Assembly: GCF_022662175.1 (NCBI RefSeq)
Contig: NZ_JAKMCR010000002.1
Location: 62,001-126,000, forward strand
DNA: 64,000 nucleotides
Source of the DNA: Aestuariivivens marinum
GTDB taxonomy: Bacteria; Bacteroidota; Bacteroidia; Flavobacteriales; Flavobacteriaceae
Direction: 5' to 3'
Part shown: piece by piece, positions 1 through 9,487 of the stretch
Layout of the letters: every line of letters starts with the position of its first letter
How positions within the stretch are numbered: the first letter of the stretch is position 1
The notes under the pieces: generated by a model
What the model saw: only the letters and a program-made list of their open reading frames with translations
What the model was told of the DNA's origin: nothing
Database searches by the model: none
Position numbers and translations under genes: made by a program

Positions 1-1
1 A

Positions 2-2338
2 AATGAAGCCTCAATTATTGCTAAAAAAATGAAAGACGACTATGTATCTATCGAACATTTAATTTTAGCAGTATTTAAATCTAACAGCAAGATATCACAA
101 ATATTAAAAGACCTAGGTGTTACTGAAAAAGCCTTAAATTCAAGTATCAATGAACTTAGACAGGGTGATCGCGTTACATCACAAAGTCAGGAAGACACTT
201 ATAATTCTCTTAAAAAATATGCTAAAAATTTAAATCAATTAGCTAAGGATGGAAAATTAGATCCTGTAATTGGTCGCGATGAAGAAATAAGAAGGATCCT
301 TCAGATCTTATCCCGTCGTACCAAAAATAACCCCATTTTGGTGGGTGAACCTGGTACTGGTAAAACGGCGATTGCAGAAGGGTTGGCCCATAGGATTGTA
401 GATGGCGACGTTCCTGAAAACTTAAAGGAAAAACAAATATTCGCTTTAGATATGGGTGCTCTAATTGCTGGTGCCAAATACAAAGGGGAATTTGAGGAAC
501 GTTTAAAAGCAGTAATCAAGGAAGTAACCACCAGCGAAGGCGATATAGTACTCTTTATTGATGAAATACATACTTTGGTAGGTGCAGGTGGTGGACAAGG
601 CGCTATGGATGCCGCAAATATTCTAAAACCTGCCTTGGCACGGGGAGAACTTAGAGCCATTGGTGCTACCACTTTGGATGAATACCAAAAGTATTTTGAG
701 AAAGATAAAGCACTGGAACGTCGCTTTCAAAAAGTAATGGTTGATGAACCCGATACCGAAAGTTCTATCTCCATTTTACGTGGCATAAAAGAAAAATACG
801 AAACACACCATAAAGTACGTATTAAGGATGAGGCCATTATTGGGGCTGTAGAACTATCGCAACGCTACATAACCAATCGCTTTTTGCCCGATAAGGCCAT
901 CGATTTAATGGATGAAGCCGCTTCCAAACTGCGTATGGAAATTAACTCCAAACCAGAAGAACTGGATGTTTTGGACAGGAAAATCATGCAGTTGGAAATT
1001 GAGATTGAGGCCATAAAACGGGAGAAAGATGAAGCCAAATTAAAAATATTACGTTCCGATTTAGCGAATTTCAAAGAACATCGCAACGAAATAAACGCCA
1101 AGTGGAAAAGTGAAAAGGAAGTTGTAGATAACATTCAGAATACAAAACAAGATATTGAGAACTATAAATTAGAAGCCGAAAAAGCAGAACGAGAAGGCGA
1201 TTATGGCAAAGTGGCTGAATTGCGTTATGGCAAAATCAAGGAAGCCCAAGAGCAATTAGAAACTCTTCAAAAACAACTTCAGGAGCAATCTGAAAATGCT
1301 TTGATTAAAGAAGAAGTCACTTATGATGATATTGCCGAAGTCGTAGCCAAATGGACAGGCGTTCCTGTTACCAAAATGTTACAGAGCGAACGTGACAAAT
1401 TATTAAAACTGGAAGATGAATTGCACAAACGCGTAGTGGGACAAGAGGAAGCCATTGAAGCCGTTAGTGATGCTGTGAGAAGAAGTCGTGCGGGCTTACA
1501 AAACCCAAAAAAACCAATAGGAACATTCTTGTTTTTAGGAACAACTGGGGTAGGAAAGACTGAATTGGCTAAAGCTTTGGCCGAATACTTATTTGATGAC
1601 GAAAATGCTATGACCCGAATTGATATGAGTGAATATCAAGAACGTCATGCCATAAGCAGATTGGTGGGAGCTCCTCCGGGATATATAGGTTACGATGAAG
1701 GCGGTCAACTTACAGAGGCCGTTAGACGCAAACCTTATTCGGTAGTGCTATTGGATGAAATTGAAAAGGCTCATCCGGATACCTTTAATATTTTATTGCA
1801 AGTTTTGGATGAAGGCCATTTAACCGATAATAAAGGTCGGGTTGCTGATTTCAAAAACACAATAATTATTATGACTTCAAACATTGGAAGCCATTTAATA
1901 CAAGAGCGTTTTGAAGCCACAAAAGATATTGAGTCAGCTATAGAATCTGCTAAAGTTGATGTGTTAGGATTATTAAAGCAAAGCGTAAGACCAGAGTTTT
2001 TAAACCGTATAGACGATATTATTATGTTTACACCGCTTACCAAAGCAAATATTATAGATATTGTGGGCTTACAGCTTAAACAAATAACTAAAATAATAAG
2101 CCAACAAGGCATTACCTTTGATGCCACAACAGAGGCTATTGCTTACTTAGCCGATAAAGGGTATAACCCAGAATATGGTGCACGTCCTGTAAAACGTGTT
2201 TTACAAAAGGAAGTGCTAAACGCATTGAGTAAAGAGATATTATCCGGAAAAGTAACAACGGATAGCATAATATTATTGGATGCTTTTGATGATCACTTGG
2301 TGTTTAGAAACCAAAGTGACTTGGTTACCAAAGTATAA
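2..2338 (+). CDS. clpB: ATP-dependent disaggregase ClpB (5' end outside window)
   Basis: Hexameric AAA+ chaperone that extracts polypeptides from aggregates together with DnaK. The frame is open from base 2, so the gene starts before the window; counting from the first Walker A motif, about 90 codons are missing. Visible in order: the end of the N domain, NBD1 with Walker A GEPGTGKT (about residue 115 of the visible part) and Walker B LFIDEIHTL, a Glu/Lys-rich coiled-coil middle domain that separates ClpB from ClpA/ClpC, NBD2 with Walker A GTTGVGKT, the pore-loop region around GAPPGYIGYDEGG, and the D2-small domain with GARPVKR. The stop codon is followed by a hairpin terminator, so it is transcribed alone or is last in its operon. 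No CRP/FNR-type box is seen here. Confidence 0.97.
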   Translation, partial: NEASIIAKKMKDDYVSIEHLILAVFKSNSKISQILKDLGVTEKALNSSINELRQGDRVTSQSQEDTYNSLKKYAKNLNQLAKDGKLDPVIGRDEEIRRILQILSRRTKNNPILVGEPGTGKTAIAEGLAHRIVDGDVPENLKEKQIFALDMGALIAGAKYKGEFEERLKAVIKEVTTSEGDIVLFIDEIHTLVGAGGGQGAMDAANILKPALARGELRAIGATTLDEYQKYFEKDKALERRFQKVMVDEPDTESSISILRGIKEKYETHHKVRIKDEAIIGAVELSQRYITNRFLPDKAIDLMDEAASKLRMEINSKPEELDVLDRKIMQLEIEIEAIKREKDEAKLKILRSDLANFKEHRNEINAKWKSEKEVVDNIQNTKQDIENYKLEAEKAEREGDYGKVAELRYGKIKEAQEQLETLQKQLQEQSENALIKEEVTYDDIAEVVAKWTGVPVTKMLQSERDKLLKLEDELHKRVVGQEEAIEAVSDAVRRSRAGLQNPKKPIGTFLFLGTTGVGKTELAKALAEYLFDDENAMTRIDMSEYQERHAISRLVGAPPGYIGYDEGGQLTEAVRRKPYSVVLLDEIEKAHPDTFNILLQVLDEGHLTDNKGRVADFKNTIIIMTSNIGSHLIQERFEATKDIESAIESAKVDVLGLLKQSVRPEFLNRIDDIIMFTPLTKANIIDIVGLQLKQITKIISQQGITFDATTEAIAYLADKGYNPEYGARPVKRVLQKEVLNALSKEILSGKVTTDSIILLDAFDDHLVFRNQSDLVTKV

Positions 2339-2700
2339 TAGTTTTTAAGTCTGTAACAAAAAACTCAAAGTACAGTCTATTAATTGATTGGTTAGTTTGA
2401 AAAGTAGCGTAAATTTTTAATAATACAAACGCTGCTTTTCTTTTTTTATCGATAAACAAATTAATATTTTCGATAAAATACACATAACCTTGACCAACTG
2501 CAATATTTTGAAAACAAACAAGTTAAACGGTAGTCATGAAAATAATCGATAAACAGCATACCTTCTGCACTTGCAACAGCAATTTGTTTTATTAACTTAG
2601 CTCTAACGTAAAGCTCAAAGCTCTACATCTCCCTCCAAATTGTTAAACCGTTTATACATCATTCTATAGATGATATAAACAAAAAACCTACTTAATAGCA
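2339..2700. other. Intergenic region between clpB and the first deoC-type gene
   Basis: This 362-bp stretch holds the clpB terminator near its left end. The remainder is AT-rich with no convincing open frame. No clear TAnnTTTG promoter element was found close to the start of the next gene. Confidence 0.6.
2400..2449 (+). terminator. Rho-independent terminator of clpB
   Basis: The arms AAAAGTAGCGT and ACGCTGCTTTT pair with one mismatch around an AT-rich loop. They are followed by a run of T, 60 to 110 bp after the clpB stop codon. Confidence 0.75.
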
Positions 2701-3363
2701 ATGAATATATTTAAGCACATTGATTATTCTCTTTTGAAATCTACAACTACAGAACGGGAAATTATTGATTTTTGCCATGATGCCAAGGACAACCAATTAA
2801 ACAGCGTATGTGTAAACAGTTCATATGTCGCCTTGGCAAAACAACTACTTAACAACACAAGCGTAAAAATATGTACTGTTGTTGGTTTTCCACTAGGTGC
2901 CATGTCAACCGAAGCCAAAGTCTATGAGGCCCAAAAAGCTATAAAAGACGGTGCCGATGAAATTGATATGGTCATGAATTTAGGCTATTTAAAAAGCAAG
3001 AATTATGTTTCGGTTTTAAAAGACATCACAGATGTTAAACTTGCCATTGGAACAGTACCTTTAAAAGTAGTTTTGGAAATTTCAGAACTCAATAAAAATG
3101 AAATCATAAAAGCTTGTGAAATTTGCTTGGACACCAACATAGATTATATAAAAACCTCAAGTGGTTTTACCAAAAGTGGTGCGACATTAACCTGTATCAA
3201 AATGATAAAAAAAACCGTTAAAAACAGAATAAAAATTATCGCTTCTGGTGGAATAAACAGCTTGGAAACGGCTAAGAAATACCTAGAAACCGGTGCTCAT
3301 CGTGTTGATACTTCAAATCTGTTAAAAGTTGAGATTGACAATCTTTCTCATTCATACTCGTAG
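2701..3363 (+). CDS. Divergent deoxyribose-phosphate aldolase paralogue lacking the second active-site Lys
   Basis: 220-residue class I aldolase of the DeoC/DERA family, which cleaves 2-deoxyribose-5-phosphate to glyceraldehyde-3-phosphate and acetaldehyde. The Schiff-base lysine is present (K151 in YIKTSSGF) and the Asp of DEIDMVMN is kept. The second catalytic lysine, in KASGG of normal DERA and of the next gene, is isoleucine here (I180 in IIASGG). The C-terminal phosphate-loop region reads RVDTSNLL instead of the usual RIGTSSG. It is a tandem paralogue of the gene at 3533-4201, separated by its own terminator. It may be inactive, altered in specificity or regulatory; the sequence alone does not decide. 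Confidence 0.85.
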   Translation: MNIFKHIDYSLLKSTTTEREIIDFCHDAKDNQLNSVCVNSSYVALAKQLLNNTSVKICTVVGFPLGAMSTEAKVYEAQKAIKDGADEIDMVMNLGYLKSKNYVSVLKDITDVKLAIGTVPLKVVLEISELNKNEIIKACEICLDTNIDYIKTSSGFTKSGATLTCIKMIKKTVKNRIKIIASGGINSLETAKKYLETGAHRVDTSNLLKVEIDNLSHSYS

Positions 3364-3390
3364 ATCTAGTCATCACCCTAAGATAAGTAC

Positions 3391-3437
3391 AAATGCCAAT
3401 TCTATTAAAAGCTAATTGAATTGGCATTTATTTTTTA
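3391..3437 (+). terminator. Rho-independent terminator after the first deoC-type gene
   Basis: A perfect 12-bp stem (AAATGCCAATTC with GAATTGGCATTT) is followed by ATTTTTTA. It separates the two deoC-type genes into different transcripts. Confidence 0.85.
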
Positions 3438-3466
3438 CATTATACTACATTGTTAATAATTGTTAA

Positions 3467-3474
3467 TACCTTTG
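3467..3474 (+). promoter_or_regulatory. Likely -7 element of the second deoC gene
   Basis: TACCTTTG matches the Bacteroidota TAnnTTTG -7 element in full and lies upstream of deoC. A TTG about 15 bp upstream could be the -33 element, although that spacing is slightly short. Confidence 0.5.
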
Positions 3475-3532
3475 GGTAATTACACCAATGCAAGTAGCTT
3501 TCCGTTACTTTGTGTTTTTAATTCTAATTTAC

Positions 3533-4201
3533 TTGAAACAACTCAATGATTATATAGACCATACGCTTTTAAAAGCCACTGCCACTAAAGAAGATATTAT
3601 TGAGCTTTGTGAGGAAGCCAAGCGTTTTAAATTTTATTCGGTATGTGTTAACAGCAGTTATGTTAGCATGGCTAAAGAACAGCTTAAAAATTCAGATGTA
3701 AAAGTTTGCAGTGTTATAGGTTTCCCTTTGGGAGCCATGACAACCAAAGCCAAAGTTTACGAAGCCCAAAACGCCTTAAAAAATGGCGCCGATGAGATTG
3801 ATATGGTTATGAATATCGGTTTTTTAAAAAGCAAAGATTTTGATGGTGTAAGAAATGATATTGAAGGAGTAAAACAAAAGATGCCCAATAACATTTTGAA
3901 AGTCATTCTAGAAACCTGTTATCTCGATGAATCAGAAATAATTAAAGCTAGTGAGTTAGCCATTCAAAGTGGTGCCGACTTCATAAAGACTTCAACAGGC
4001 TTTGGACCTGGAGGTGCTAGAATTGAAGATGTAAAATTAATGTTGGAATTGGCAGAATCCAGTCCTGTTAAAGTCAAGGCCTCTGGGGGAATTAAAGATA
4101 CCAATACAGCTTTGGAATACATAAACTTAGGGGTTAGCAGAATTGGCACCTCATCTGGTATTGCTATTATTTCCGGAACACCCCCAACCTCACATTATTA
4201 A
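3533..4201 (+). CDS. deoC: Deoxyribose-phosphate aldolase
   Basis: Class I aldolase of deoxynucleoside catabolism (2-deoxy-D-ribose 5-phosphate to glyceraldehyde 3-phosphate plus acetaldehyde), about 222 residues. All three key residues are visible: Asp in DEIDMVMN, the Schiff-base Lys in FIKTSTGF, and the second Lys in VKVKASGG. The TTG start at 3533 gives KQLNDYIDHTLLKAT at the N terminus, as in typical DERA. An in-frame ATG at 3488 would add 15 mostly hydrophobic residues that the family does not have, so TTG is preferred but not proven. deoD follows after 39 bp in the same direction, consistent with a nucleoside-salvage unit. Confidence 0.93.
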   Translation: MKQLNDYIDHTLLKATATKEDIIELCEEAKRFKFYSVCVNSSYVSMAKEQLKNSDVKVCSVIGFPLGAMTTKAKVYEAQNALKNGADEIDMVMNIGFLKSKDFDGVRNDIEGVKQKMPNNILKVILETCYLDESEIIKASELAIQSGADFIKTSTGFGPGGARIEDVKLMLELAESSPVKVKASGGIKDTNTALEYINLGVSRIGTSSGIAIISGTPPTSHY

Positions 4202-4240
4202 TATTACTTGAAACGTTATACCTGAAATCAAAAACCAACT

Positions 4241-4939
4241 ATGAGTGTACATATTGAAGCAAAAAAAGGTGATATTGCTGAGACTATTCTATTACCCGGA
4301 GACCCATTACGAGCCAAATGGATTGCTGAAACCTTTTTTGAAAATGCCGTTTGCTTTAACACAATTAGGGGCATGCTTGGTTATACCGGAACATATAATG
4401 GCAAAACAGTTTCTGTAATGGGTACTGGTATGGGTGTTCCTTCCATTTCAATTTATGCCCATGAACTCATTACTGAATATGATGTTAAAAATTTAATACG
4501 TGTTGGTAGTGCTGGTTCATATCAAAAACAAATAAAAATCAGGGATATTGTATTGGCTATGGCCGCTTCATCAAATTCGGGCGTTAACGAATTACGCTTT
4601 GGAGGTGCCGATTACGCTCCTACAGCAAACTTTGAACTCTTTCAAAAAGCGGTTGAGGCAGCAAAGCGAAAACAAATTGATATTAAAGCCGGTAATGTAT
4701 TTACTTCTGATGAGTTTTATGCCGATGATTTCGAATCCTATAAAAAATGGTCAAAATTTGGGGTGCTATGTGTAGAAATGGAAACTGCGGGATTATATAC
4801 AGTTGCAGCAAAGCATAATGTAAATGCCCTTTCTGTTTTAACGATTTCAGATTCATTGGTTACAGGTGAACGATGTACAAGCAAAGAACGTGAAACCACC
4901 TTTAAGGAAATGATCGAAATTGCACTAGAACTAGCATAA
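4241..4939 (+). CDS. deoD: Purine-nucleoside phosphorylase, DeoD type
   Basis: Hexameric phosphorylase converting purine (deoxy)ribonucleosides and phosphate to free base and (deoxy)ribose-1-phosphate. At 232 residues it is normal in length. The E. coli active-site residues all fall at the same numbers: H4, G20, R24, R43, R87, S90, E179-M180-E181, S203, D204 and R217. Together with the upstream deoC it forms the purine deoxynucleoside salvage route, although the phosphopentomutase that would link them is not in the window. Confidence 0.97.
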   Translation: MSVHIEAKKGDIAETILLPGDPLRAKWIAETFFENAVCFNTIRGMLGYTGTYNGKTVSVMGTGMGVPSISIYAHELITEYDVKNLIRVGSAGSYQKQIKIRDIVLAMAASSNSGVNELRFGGADYAPTANFELFQKAVEAAKRKQIDIKAGNVFTSDEFYADDFESYKKWSKFGVLCVEMETAGLYTVAAKHNVNALSVLTISDSLVTGERCTSKERETTFKEMIEIALELA

Positions 4940-5033
4940 TTTTCAATGGTCTGAATTTATAGTAATATTCCATTAAAACACATAATATACAAAGGCATTG
5001 CTTGGTATTTAGCTTACACATGAGATCCTTTAA

Positions 5034-5774
5034 TCAATTCACTAAAATATTCTTTAACTCTATTTTTGAAAGCAGTTCCAATTGACCTTGCTGAAACAAA
5101 CGGTCCATTATTTCAACTCCATCCACGTTTGTTCTAGGCTTATAGTTATTATAATCTACAAACCGAATACCATCTATAAAACGCTCGTTATAAGCTTCTC
5201 TAAAACGATATCCTATTTCATCCGTCTCGGCATAAGAATACGCTATATAATCTGCTTTATAAGTATTTATATTTATCCAATAAACAAAAACATCATCAAA
5301 ATCCTCACCACCACCCTCTTTATCAAAAGTGACCCTTATCTTGTGATATTCAGAATCATTAACTGTTGTTTTTCCTAAATACATTTTATTTACTGCAGCA
5401 TCATTCAACCTATACGGTAATACAGAAAAATAATGAACTGCATTTACAGAAGATTTGTATTTTAATGCCATTGTATCGTGCAAGACAATCCTTTTTCCAT
5501 TAATAAATCTCGTTAAATCACCTTGGCTATCCAAAGCATCCACAATGGTGTCTGATTCATTTATAGTAGTGCGCGTTAATAAAAAATAACCATTGTCCCT
5601 AATAGCCTCATAATGTCTATCTCTAAAATCGAAAGCTATGTTAGAATGCTGGAAACGTTCTCCTCCAGAGACTTCAATCGATTTATTTACAATCACATTG
5701 GCATCAGGTAATTTATCCTCTTTGCAAGCTATAAATGAAAATACTAAAACTAAAAAACCAACTGTTTTATTCAT
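5034..5774 (-). CDS. Flavobacterial lipoprotein, DUF6503-like
   Basis: 246 residues beginning with a lipoprotein signal (hydrophobic stretch, then FIAC with Cys17). The mature part is rich in beta strands and aromatic residues (YWININTYKADYIAY, for example). It resembles the DUF6503 lipoproteins common in flavobacteria, which are thought to have a LolA/LppX-like lipid-binding fold; both the family assignment and the fold are from memory. It converges with deoD and precedes the pxp genes without a visible link. Function unknown. Confidence 0.7.
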   Translation of the reverse strand: MNKTVGFLVLVFSFIACKEDKLPDANVIVNKSIEVSGGERFQHSNIAFDFRDRHYEAIRDNGYFLLTRTTINESDTIVDALDSQGDLTRFINGKRIVLHDTMALKYKSSVNAVHYFSVLPYRLNDAAVNKMYLGKTTVNDSEYHKIRVTFDKEGGGEDFDDVFVYWININTYKADYIAYSYAETDEIGYRFREAYNERFIDGIRFVDYNNYKPRTNVDGVEIMDRLFQQGQLELLSKIELKNILVN

Positions 5775-5824
5775 ATCACACGTATTGGGTACTTAAAAAT
5801 GCCTCTTGAAAAACAATGAAAAGC

Positions 5825-6676
5825 TTACATTTTTATCAATTTAAAGACAACAGGTTCCCCTGTCAACTTTTGACTTAATATTTCTATAGCCGATGCTTTC
5901 AACTGCAAAACCCTTGGATATCCACCCGTGGTTTGACAGTCCCTCATTAAAACTATTAATTGCCCGGAAGGGGTTAACTGTACGGTTCCTGGAAGCACTG
6001 GTGATGTTGTAATGGGCTCTAACATATTCTCAAGAAGTTCCTCTAACTGATAGGCCATTCTATTATTGTTTTTTGAAACAGTATAAATCTTAGTTAACAA
6101 TACCTTCTGTTGACTTTCAGTAAGTTTATCAAACTCTGGACCTATAAAAACAGGAAGATTTTTTTCTGTTAAATAGCTAGTGTTAACCCGCAACACCGCA
6201 TGGTGGTTTTTGGTTGGCGATGTCATAGCTTCTATCTCCAGTTCGTCACCTTTAACAATAGAAGTGTTTGTCGTAACTCCCTTGTACATACTATAGCTAT
6301 CCATAACATATTCGGTTTGAAAACCTCCAAAAACAGCCAAATATGCACGGTAGCCGTTAATAAGCTTTCCAAAACTTAAAATGTCCCCAGCTTTTACTGC
6401 TATAGCTTTATTGTTTTTAATTGTGCTTCCATTTAATGTTGGATTTATTTCGGCTCCAGAAACACAAAACATGGTTGAAACACAAAATTCCAAGGTTGGC
6501 CCCGTCATGGTTATTTCTAGCACAGGAGCTTCTTTAGGGTTTCCTAGTAATGTGTTAGCCATAGTACAAGCATAACGATCCATAACACCTGAATATGGCA
6601 CTCCATAATCTTGATAACCATATCGACCAAAATCCTGAATGGTAGAATAAAAACCAGATTGCAACACCTTAATCAT
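5825..6676 (-). CDS. pxpC: 5-oxoprolinase subunit PxpC (KipA family)
   Basis: 283-residue subunit of the three-part ATP-dependent 5-oxoprolinase PxpABC, which opens the damage metabolite 5-oxoproline to glutamate. It has the biotin-dependent-carboxyltransferase-like cyclophilin fold typical of KipA, with STIQDFGRYGYQDYGVPYSG near the N terminus and MRDCQTTGGYPRV near the C terminus. The ATG at 6676 is chosen because it overlaps the pxpB stop by 8 bp. It is the last gene of a translationally coupled pxpA-pxpB-pxpC operon. Confidence 0.92.
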   Translation of the reverse strand: MIKVLQSGFYSTIQDFGRYGYQDYGVPYSGVMDRYACTMANTLLGNPKEAPVLEITMTGPTLEFCVSTMFCVSGAEINPTLNGSTIKNNKAIAVKAGDILSFGKLINGYRAYLAVFGGFQTEYVMDSYSMYKGVTTNTSIVKGDELEIEAMTSPTKNHHAVLRVNTSYLTEKNLPVFIGPEFDKLTESQQKVLLTKIYTVSKNNNRMAYQLEELLENMLEPITTSPVLPGTVQLTPSGQLIVLMRDCQTTGGYPRVLQLKASAIEILSQKLTGEPVVFKLIKM

Positions 6677-7403
6677 ATAGCACCTCACTTTCTAAAAAAT
6701 AGACCCCTTCATCTACAAGAATTTTAATATCACTATATTCCTTGAGGCTAACTGAAACAAACTGTACTTTGTCACCCGCTTTAACAAAACAGGGTTTTGA
6801 TTTCGAGGCGTCAAAAAAACTAATAGGTGTATTACCTACAATATGCCAACCACCAGGACTTTCAGATGGATAAACCCCTGTTTGCATACCACCTATAGCC
6901 ACCGCTCCTTTTTTAACACGTAATCGTGGCTTAGGTTTTCTTGGTACATACAGTCTTTCATCCATCCCTCCTAAATATAAAAAGCCTGGTAAAAAACCTA
7001 TAAAGTAAACAGTGTATGCAGCTTTGGTATGGCACTCTATAATCTGTTCAAAAGTCATATTTTTTGTTGTTGAAAGCACTTTTAAATCAATACCAAATAC
7101 TGCATCGTAACAAACAGGTACCTTCCAAATTTTTAAGCTTAATTTACCTTCAATTTTATTGGATTCATAAAGCTTTTGAAGGATAACTATTTCTTTGCCA
7201 AAATCAAAATCAACAAACTCATAATTAATTAATAATGAATTATATGCGTGGTTTATGTAAACTGATAAATCAACATAGTGTTCAATAATTTTCTGTTTAA
7301 AACTTAAAAGATCATTTAAAATTTTTTCATCAATAACCGCTGGCCATTCAATAAGTATGGCCTGTTGCCCAAAACGCTTGTATGATAAATGATATGATAT
7401 CAA
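6669..7403 (-). CDS. pxpB: 5-oxoprolinase subunit PxpB (KipI family)
   Basis: 244-residue KipI/allophanate-hydrolase-subunit-1-like protein that forms the PxpBC complex. Family motifs are GFLPGFLYLGG and, further on, KKGAVAIGGMQTGVYPSESP followed by GGWHIVG. In Bacillus the homologue KipI inhibits the sporulation kinase KinA, but within a pxpABC operon the oxoprolinase role is the likely one. Its start overlaps the pxpA stop (ATGA) and its stop overlaps the pxpC start, so the three genes are coupled. Confidence 0.93.
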   Translation of the reverse strand: MISYHLSYKRFGQQAILIEWPAVIDEKILNDLLSFKQKIIEHYVDLSVYINHAYNSLLINYEFVDFDFGKEIVILQKLYESNKIEGKLSLKIWKVPVCYDAVFGIDLKVLSTTKNMTFEQIIECHTKAAYTVYFIGFLPGFLYLGGMDERLYVPRKPKPRLRVKKGAVAIGGMQTGVYPSESPGGWHIVGNTPISFFDASKSKPCFVKAGDKVQFVSVSLKEYSDIKILVDEGVYFLESEVLYD

Positions 7404-8140
7404 AAAATTTGAATCTGCTGGTTTTCTAATCTACTTCTTAAACTTTTTAATAATTGAACGGCTTTTGGGTTATCACCATGCACACAAAATGTATGAGCTT
7501 GTATGGGGACTAGTTTCCCTGAAACAGTCTTTACTTTTTTATGCTTTACTATCCCATAAACATGATCAAATAATGCTTCTTCATCATTAATTAATGCATT
7601 TGTCTCTTTTCTGGATACTAAACTTAAATCATCATTATAATTTCTGTCTGCAAAAGCTTCGTAGATAATAGGTATATGGTTTTTAATAGCCAATTCTGCA
7701 ATTACCGACTTATAAGGCACATATAGATATACTGGGAAAGCAAAACCTTTTAAAAGCTCAATAATAACCTTGGCTATATTTTTATCCTTTGCAGCTAGAT
7801 TATAAAGTGCACCATGGGGTTTAATATGGTGCAAGCTCATGTGAGCTTCATCTAAATGACTAATTAATTGACAAACTTGCTCTTCGATTGATTTAAACAA
7901 AGCTGTATAAGGTAAATCCATTACTGCCCTTCCAAAATTTTCTTTGTCTGGAAACGAGGGATGTGCACCTATTTTAACACCATGTTCATTAGCCAATTCT
8001 ATAACTTTTATCATGGTATCATTATTCCCTGCATGGCCACCACAGGCTATATTACAGGACGATAAAAGTGGCATTAATTGGGCTTCATTATCAATGCCCT
8101 CACCTACATCAGCATTAATATCAATGATTAGATTATTCAA
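7400..8140 (-). CDS. pxpA: 5-oxoprolinase subunit PxpA (LamB/YcsF family)
   Basis: 246-residue PxpA-type protein of the glycoside hydrolase/deacetylase beta/alpha-barrel class, first gene of the pxpABC operon. Conserved segments are IDINADVGEG at the start, SCNIACGGHAGN, IGAHPSFPD, HIKPHGALYN, EAFADRNY and the C-terminal CVHGDNPKAV. The Asp and His residues in these motifs form the active-site pocket of the family. An Nramp-like transporter follows downstream after the operon's promoter region on the same strand order. Confidence 0.94.
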   Translation of the reverse strand: MNNLIIDINADVGEGIDNEAQLMPLLSSCNIACGGHAGNNDTMIKVIELANEHGVKIGAHPSFPDKENFGRAVMDLPYTALFKSIEEQVCQLISHLDEAHMSLHHIKPHGALYNLAAKDKNIAKVIIELLKGFAFPVYLYVPYKSVIAELAIKNHIPIIYEAFADRNYNDDLSLVSRKETNALINDEEALFDHVYGIVKHKKVKTVSGKLVPIQAHTFCVHGDNPKAVQLLKSLRSRLENQQIQIF

Positions 8141-8242
8141 AGGTCTTAATATTGGTTATTGACAACTAAGTTAATAAGTTATTAGATACTGACATATTCT
8201 ATGGTCAAAAGATTAGTGGAAATTGAATGACTGATTGCCGTT

Positions 8243-9487
8243 TTAAAACAAACCAAACTGAAATACTTTGTTAAATACCACTAAAGATAGCAACATACTT
8301 AAGGCTAATATGGCAAAACCAAGAACATTCTGCCAAAAAGTATTTTTGTGAACACCCAAAATATGGCTCTTGTTCATCATCCAAAGCAATACTCCAATTA
8401 TTACAGGCAGCAACATTCCATTAGCTACTTGGGCAAATTTAATAATTGTAATTGCCTTTATGTTTAAGGAGGAAAAGTATATCCCTAAAATTAAAACAAT
8501 CATCCATACACCTCTGAACTTTTTTGAATGCATGCTACTGCTCCACCCTAAGCAACCTGTAGCAACATACGCTGCTGCTAAGGGTGCTGTTATAGCACTA
8601 GTAATCCCTGCTGCGAATAGTCCAATAGATAAAAAGTGTTTCGCAAAACTTCCAAATAATGGCTCAAGGCCTAAAGCTAAATCAGAAGCCGTTCTTATTT
8701 CAGTAGATGGCATTGAAGCTGCGGCTACGATTACAGACATAGATACCAAACCTCCTAAAACAATAGCAATGATGGTATCTTTCCTTGCATATTTTAAATC
8801 GTGGGACGTGTTCCATTTTTCTTTAACCAATGAGGCATGTAAAAACAGGTTATATGGCACTACCGTCGTACCTATTAATCCTATTACCGTTAAAAGACTG
8901 TCTTTTGGAAAATTAGGTAAAAATGTCCCTTCAAATACTTTAATCAAATTCGGTTTGGTAATGACTGCTGAAAACAAAAATGCCAAACTCATTAAAATCA
9001 CCAGAAAGACCAATGACTTTTCCAGTATTTTATAATTACCAAAATACAACAAAACAAAGGCAATTACACCTACTAATAAACTTAAGGCATTAAATGAGAA
9101 TATGTTGATACTAAAACTTTGGTTTCCAAAAATAGACTCTAATCCCAAAACAGCTCCAGAAATATTTCCTGCCTCGTAAGCCGCATTACCTATTACAATT
9201 GCAGATATTGTTAATAGTATTGTCAGTATTTTTAAAACAGGATTCTGTATTTCCAAACGAATAATTTCCGACAGTCCCCTCTGTGAAACAATACCCAATC
9301 TGGCAGACATTTCCTGGAGAATTATGGTAGCCAAAGTGGAAACGACCATAGCCCAGAGCAAAGCATAGCCAAAACCTACACCGGCCAAGGTACAAACGGT
9401 CACTGTACCTGGGCCAATAAAAGCAGCAGCTATTAAAGGACCTGGACCTATGTTTTTAAACCAGTTCTTAATCATTGTCCACAGCAT
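8243..9487 (-). CDS. Nramp-family-like membrane transporter without the metal-binding motifs
   Basis: 414 residues with about 11 hydrophobic segments and clear Nramp/APC-superfamily architecture. In metal-transporting Nramps, TM1 carries DPGN and TM6 carries MPHN. Here TM1 reads GPGT (IGPGTVTV) and TM6 reads VPYN (TVVPYNLFLH), so the metal-coordinating Asp, Asn and Met are all replaced. Such proteins are unlikely to move Mn2+/Fe2+ in the usual way. The gene lies just downstream of a DUF2891 gene, overlapping it by 20 bp, and beside pxpABC. A role in taking up 5-oxoproline or another organic solute is a reasonable inference. A second start at 9475 is possible. Confidence 0.85.
   Translation of the reverse strand: MLWTMIKNWFKNIGPGPLIAAAFIGPGTVTVCTLAGVGFGYALLWAMVVSTLATIILQEMSARLGIVSQRGLSEIIRLEIQNPVLKILTILLTISAIVIGNAAYEAGNISGAVLGLESIFGNQSFSINIFSFNALSLLVGVIAFVLLYFGNYKILEKSLVFLVILMSLAFLFSAVITKPNLIKVFEGTFLPNFPKDSLLTVIGLIGTTVVPYNLFLHASLVKEKWNTSHDLKYARKDTIIAIVLGGLVSMSVIVAAASMPSTEIRTASDLALGLEPLFGSFAKHFLSIGLFAAGITSAITAPLAAAYVATGCLGWSSSMHSKKFRGVWMIVLILGIYFSSLNIKAITIIKFAQVANGMLLPVIIGVLLWMMNKSHILGVHKNTFWQNVLGFAILALSMLLSLVVFNKVFQFGLF

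Noticed and set aside
301-672. Open frame on the minus strand inside clpB
   Set aside because: It lies wholly within a certain coding region and shows no family resemblance; its composition follows from clpB.
3488-3532. ATG start of deoC 45 bp upstream of the chosen TTG
   Set aside because: Adds 15 mostly hydrophobic residues that DERA proteins lack; the TTG start gives the usual N terminus.
8370-9035. 221-codon frame on the plus strand opposite the Nramp-like gene
   Set aside because: Antisense to a clear membrane transporter; the long frame results from the codon pattern of the true gene.
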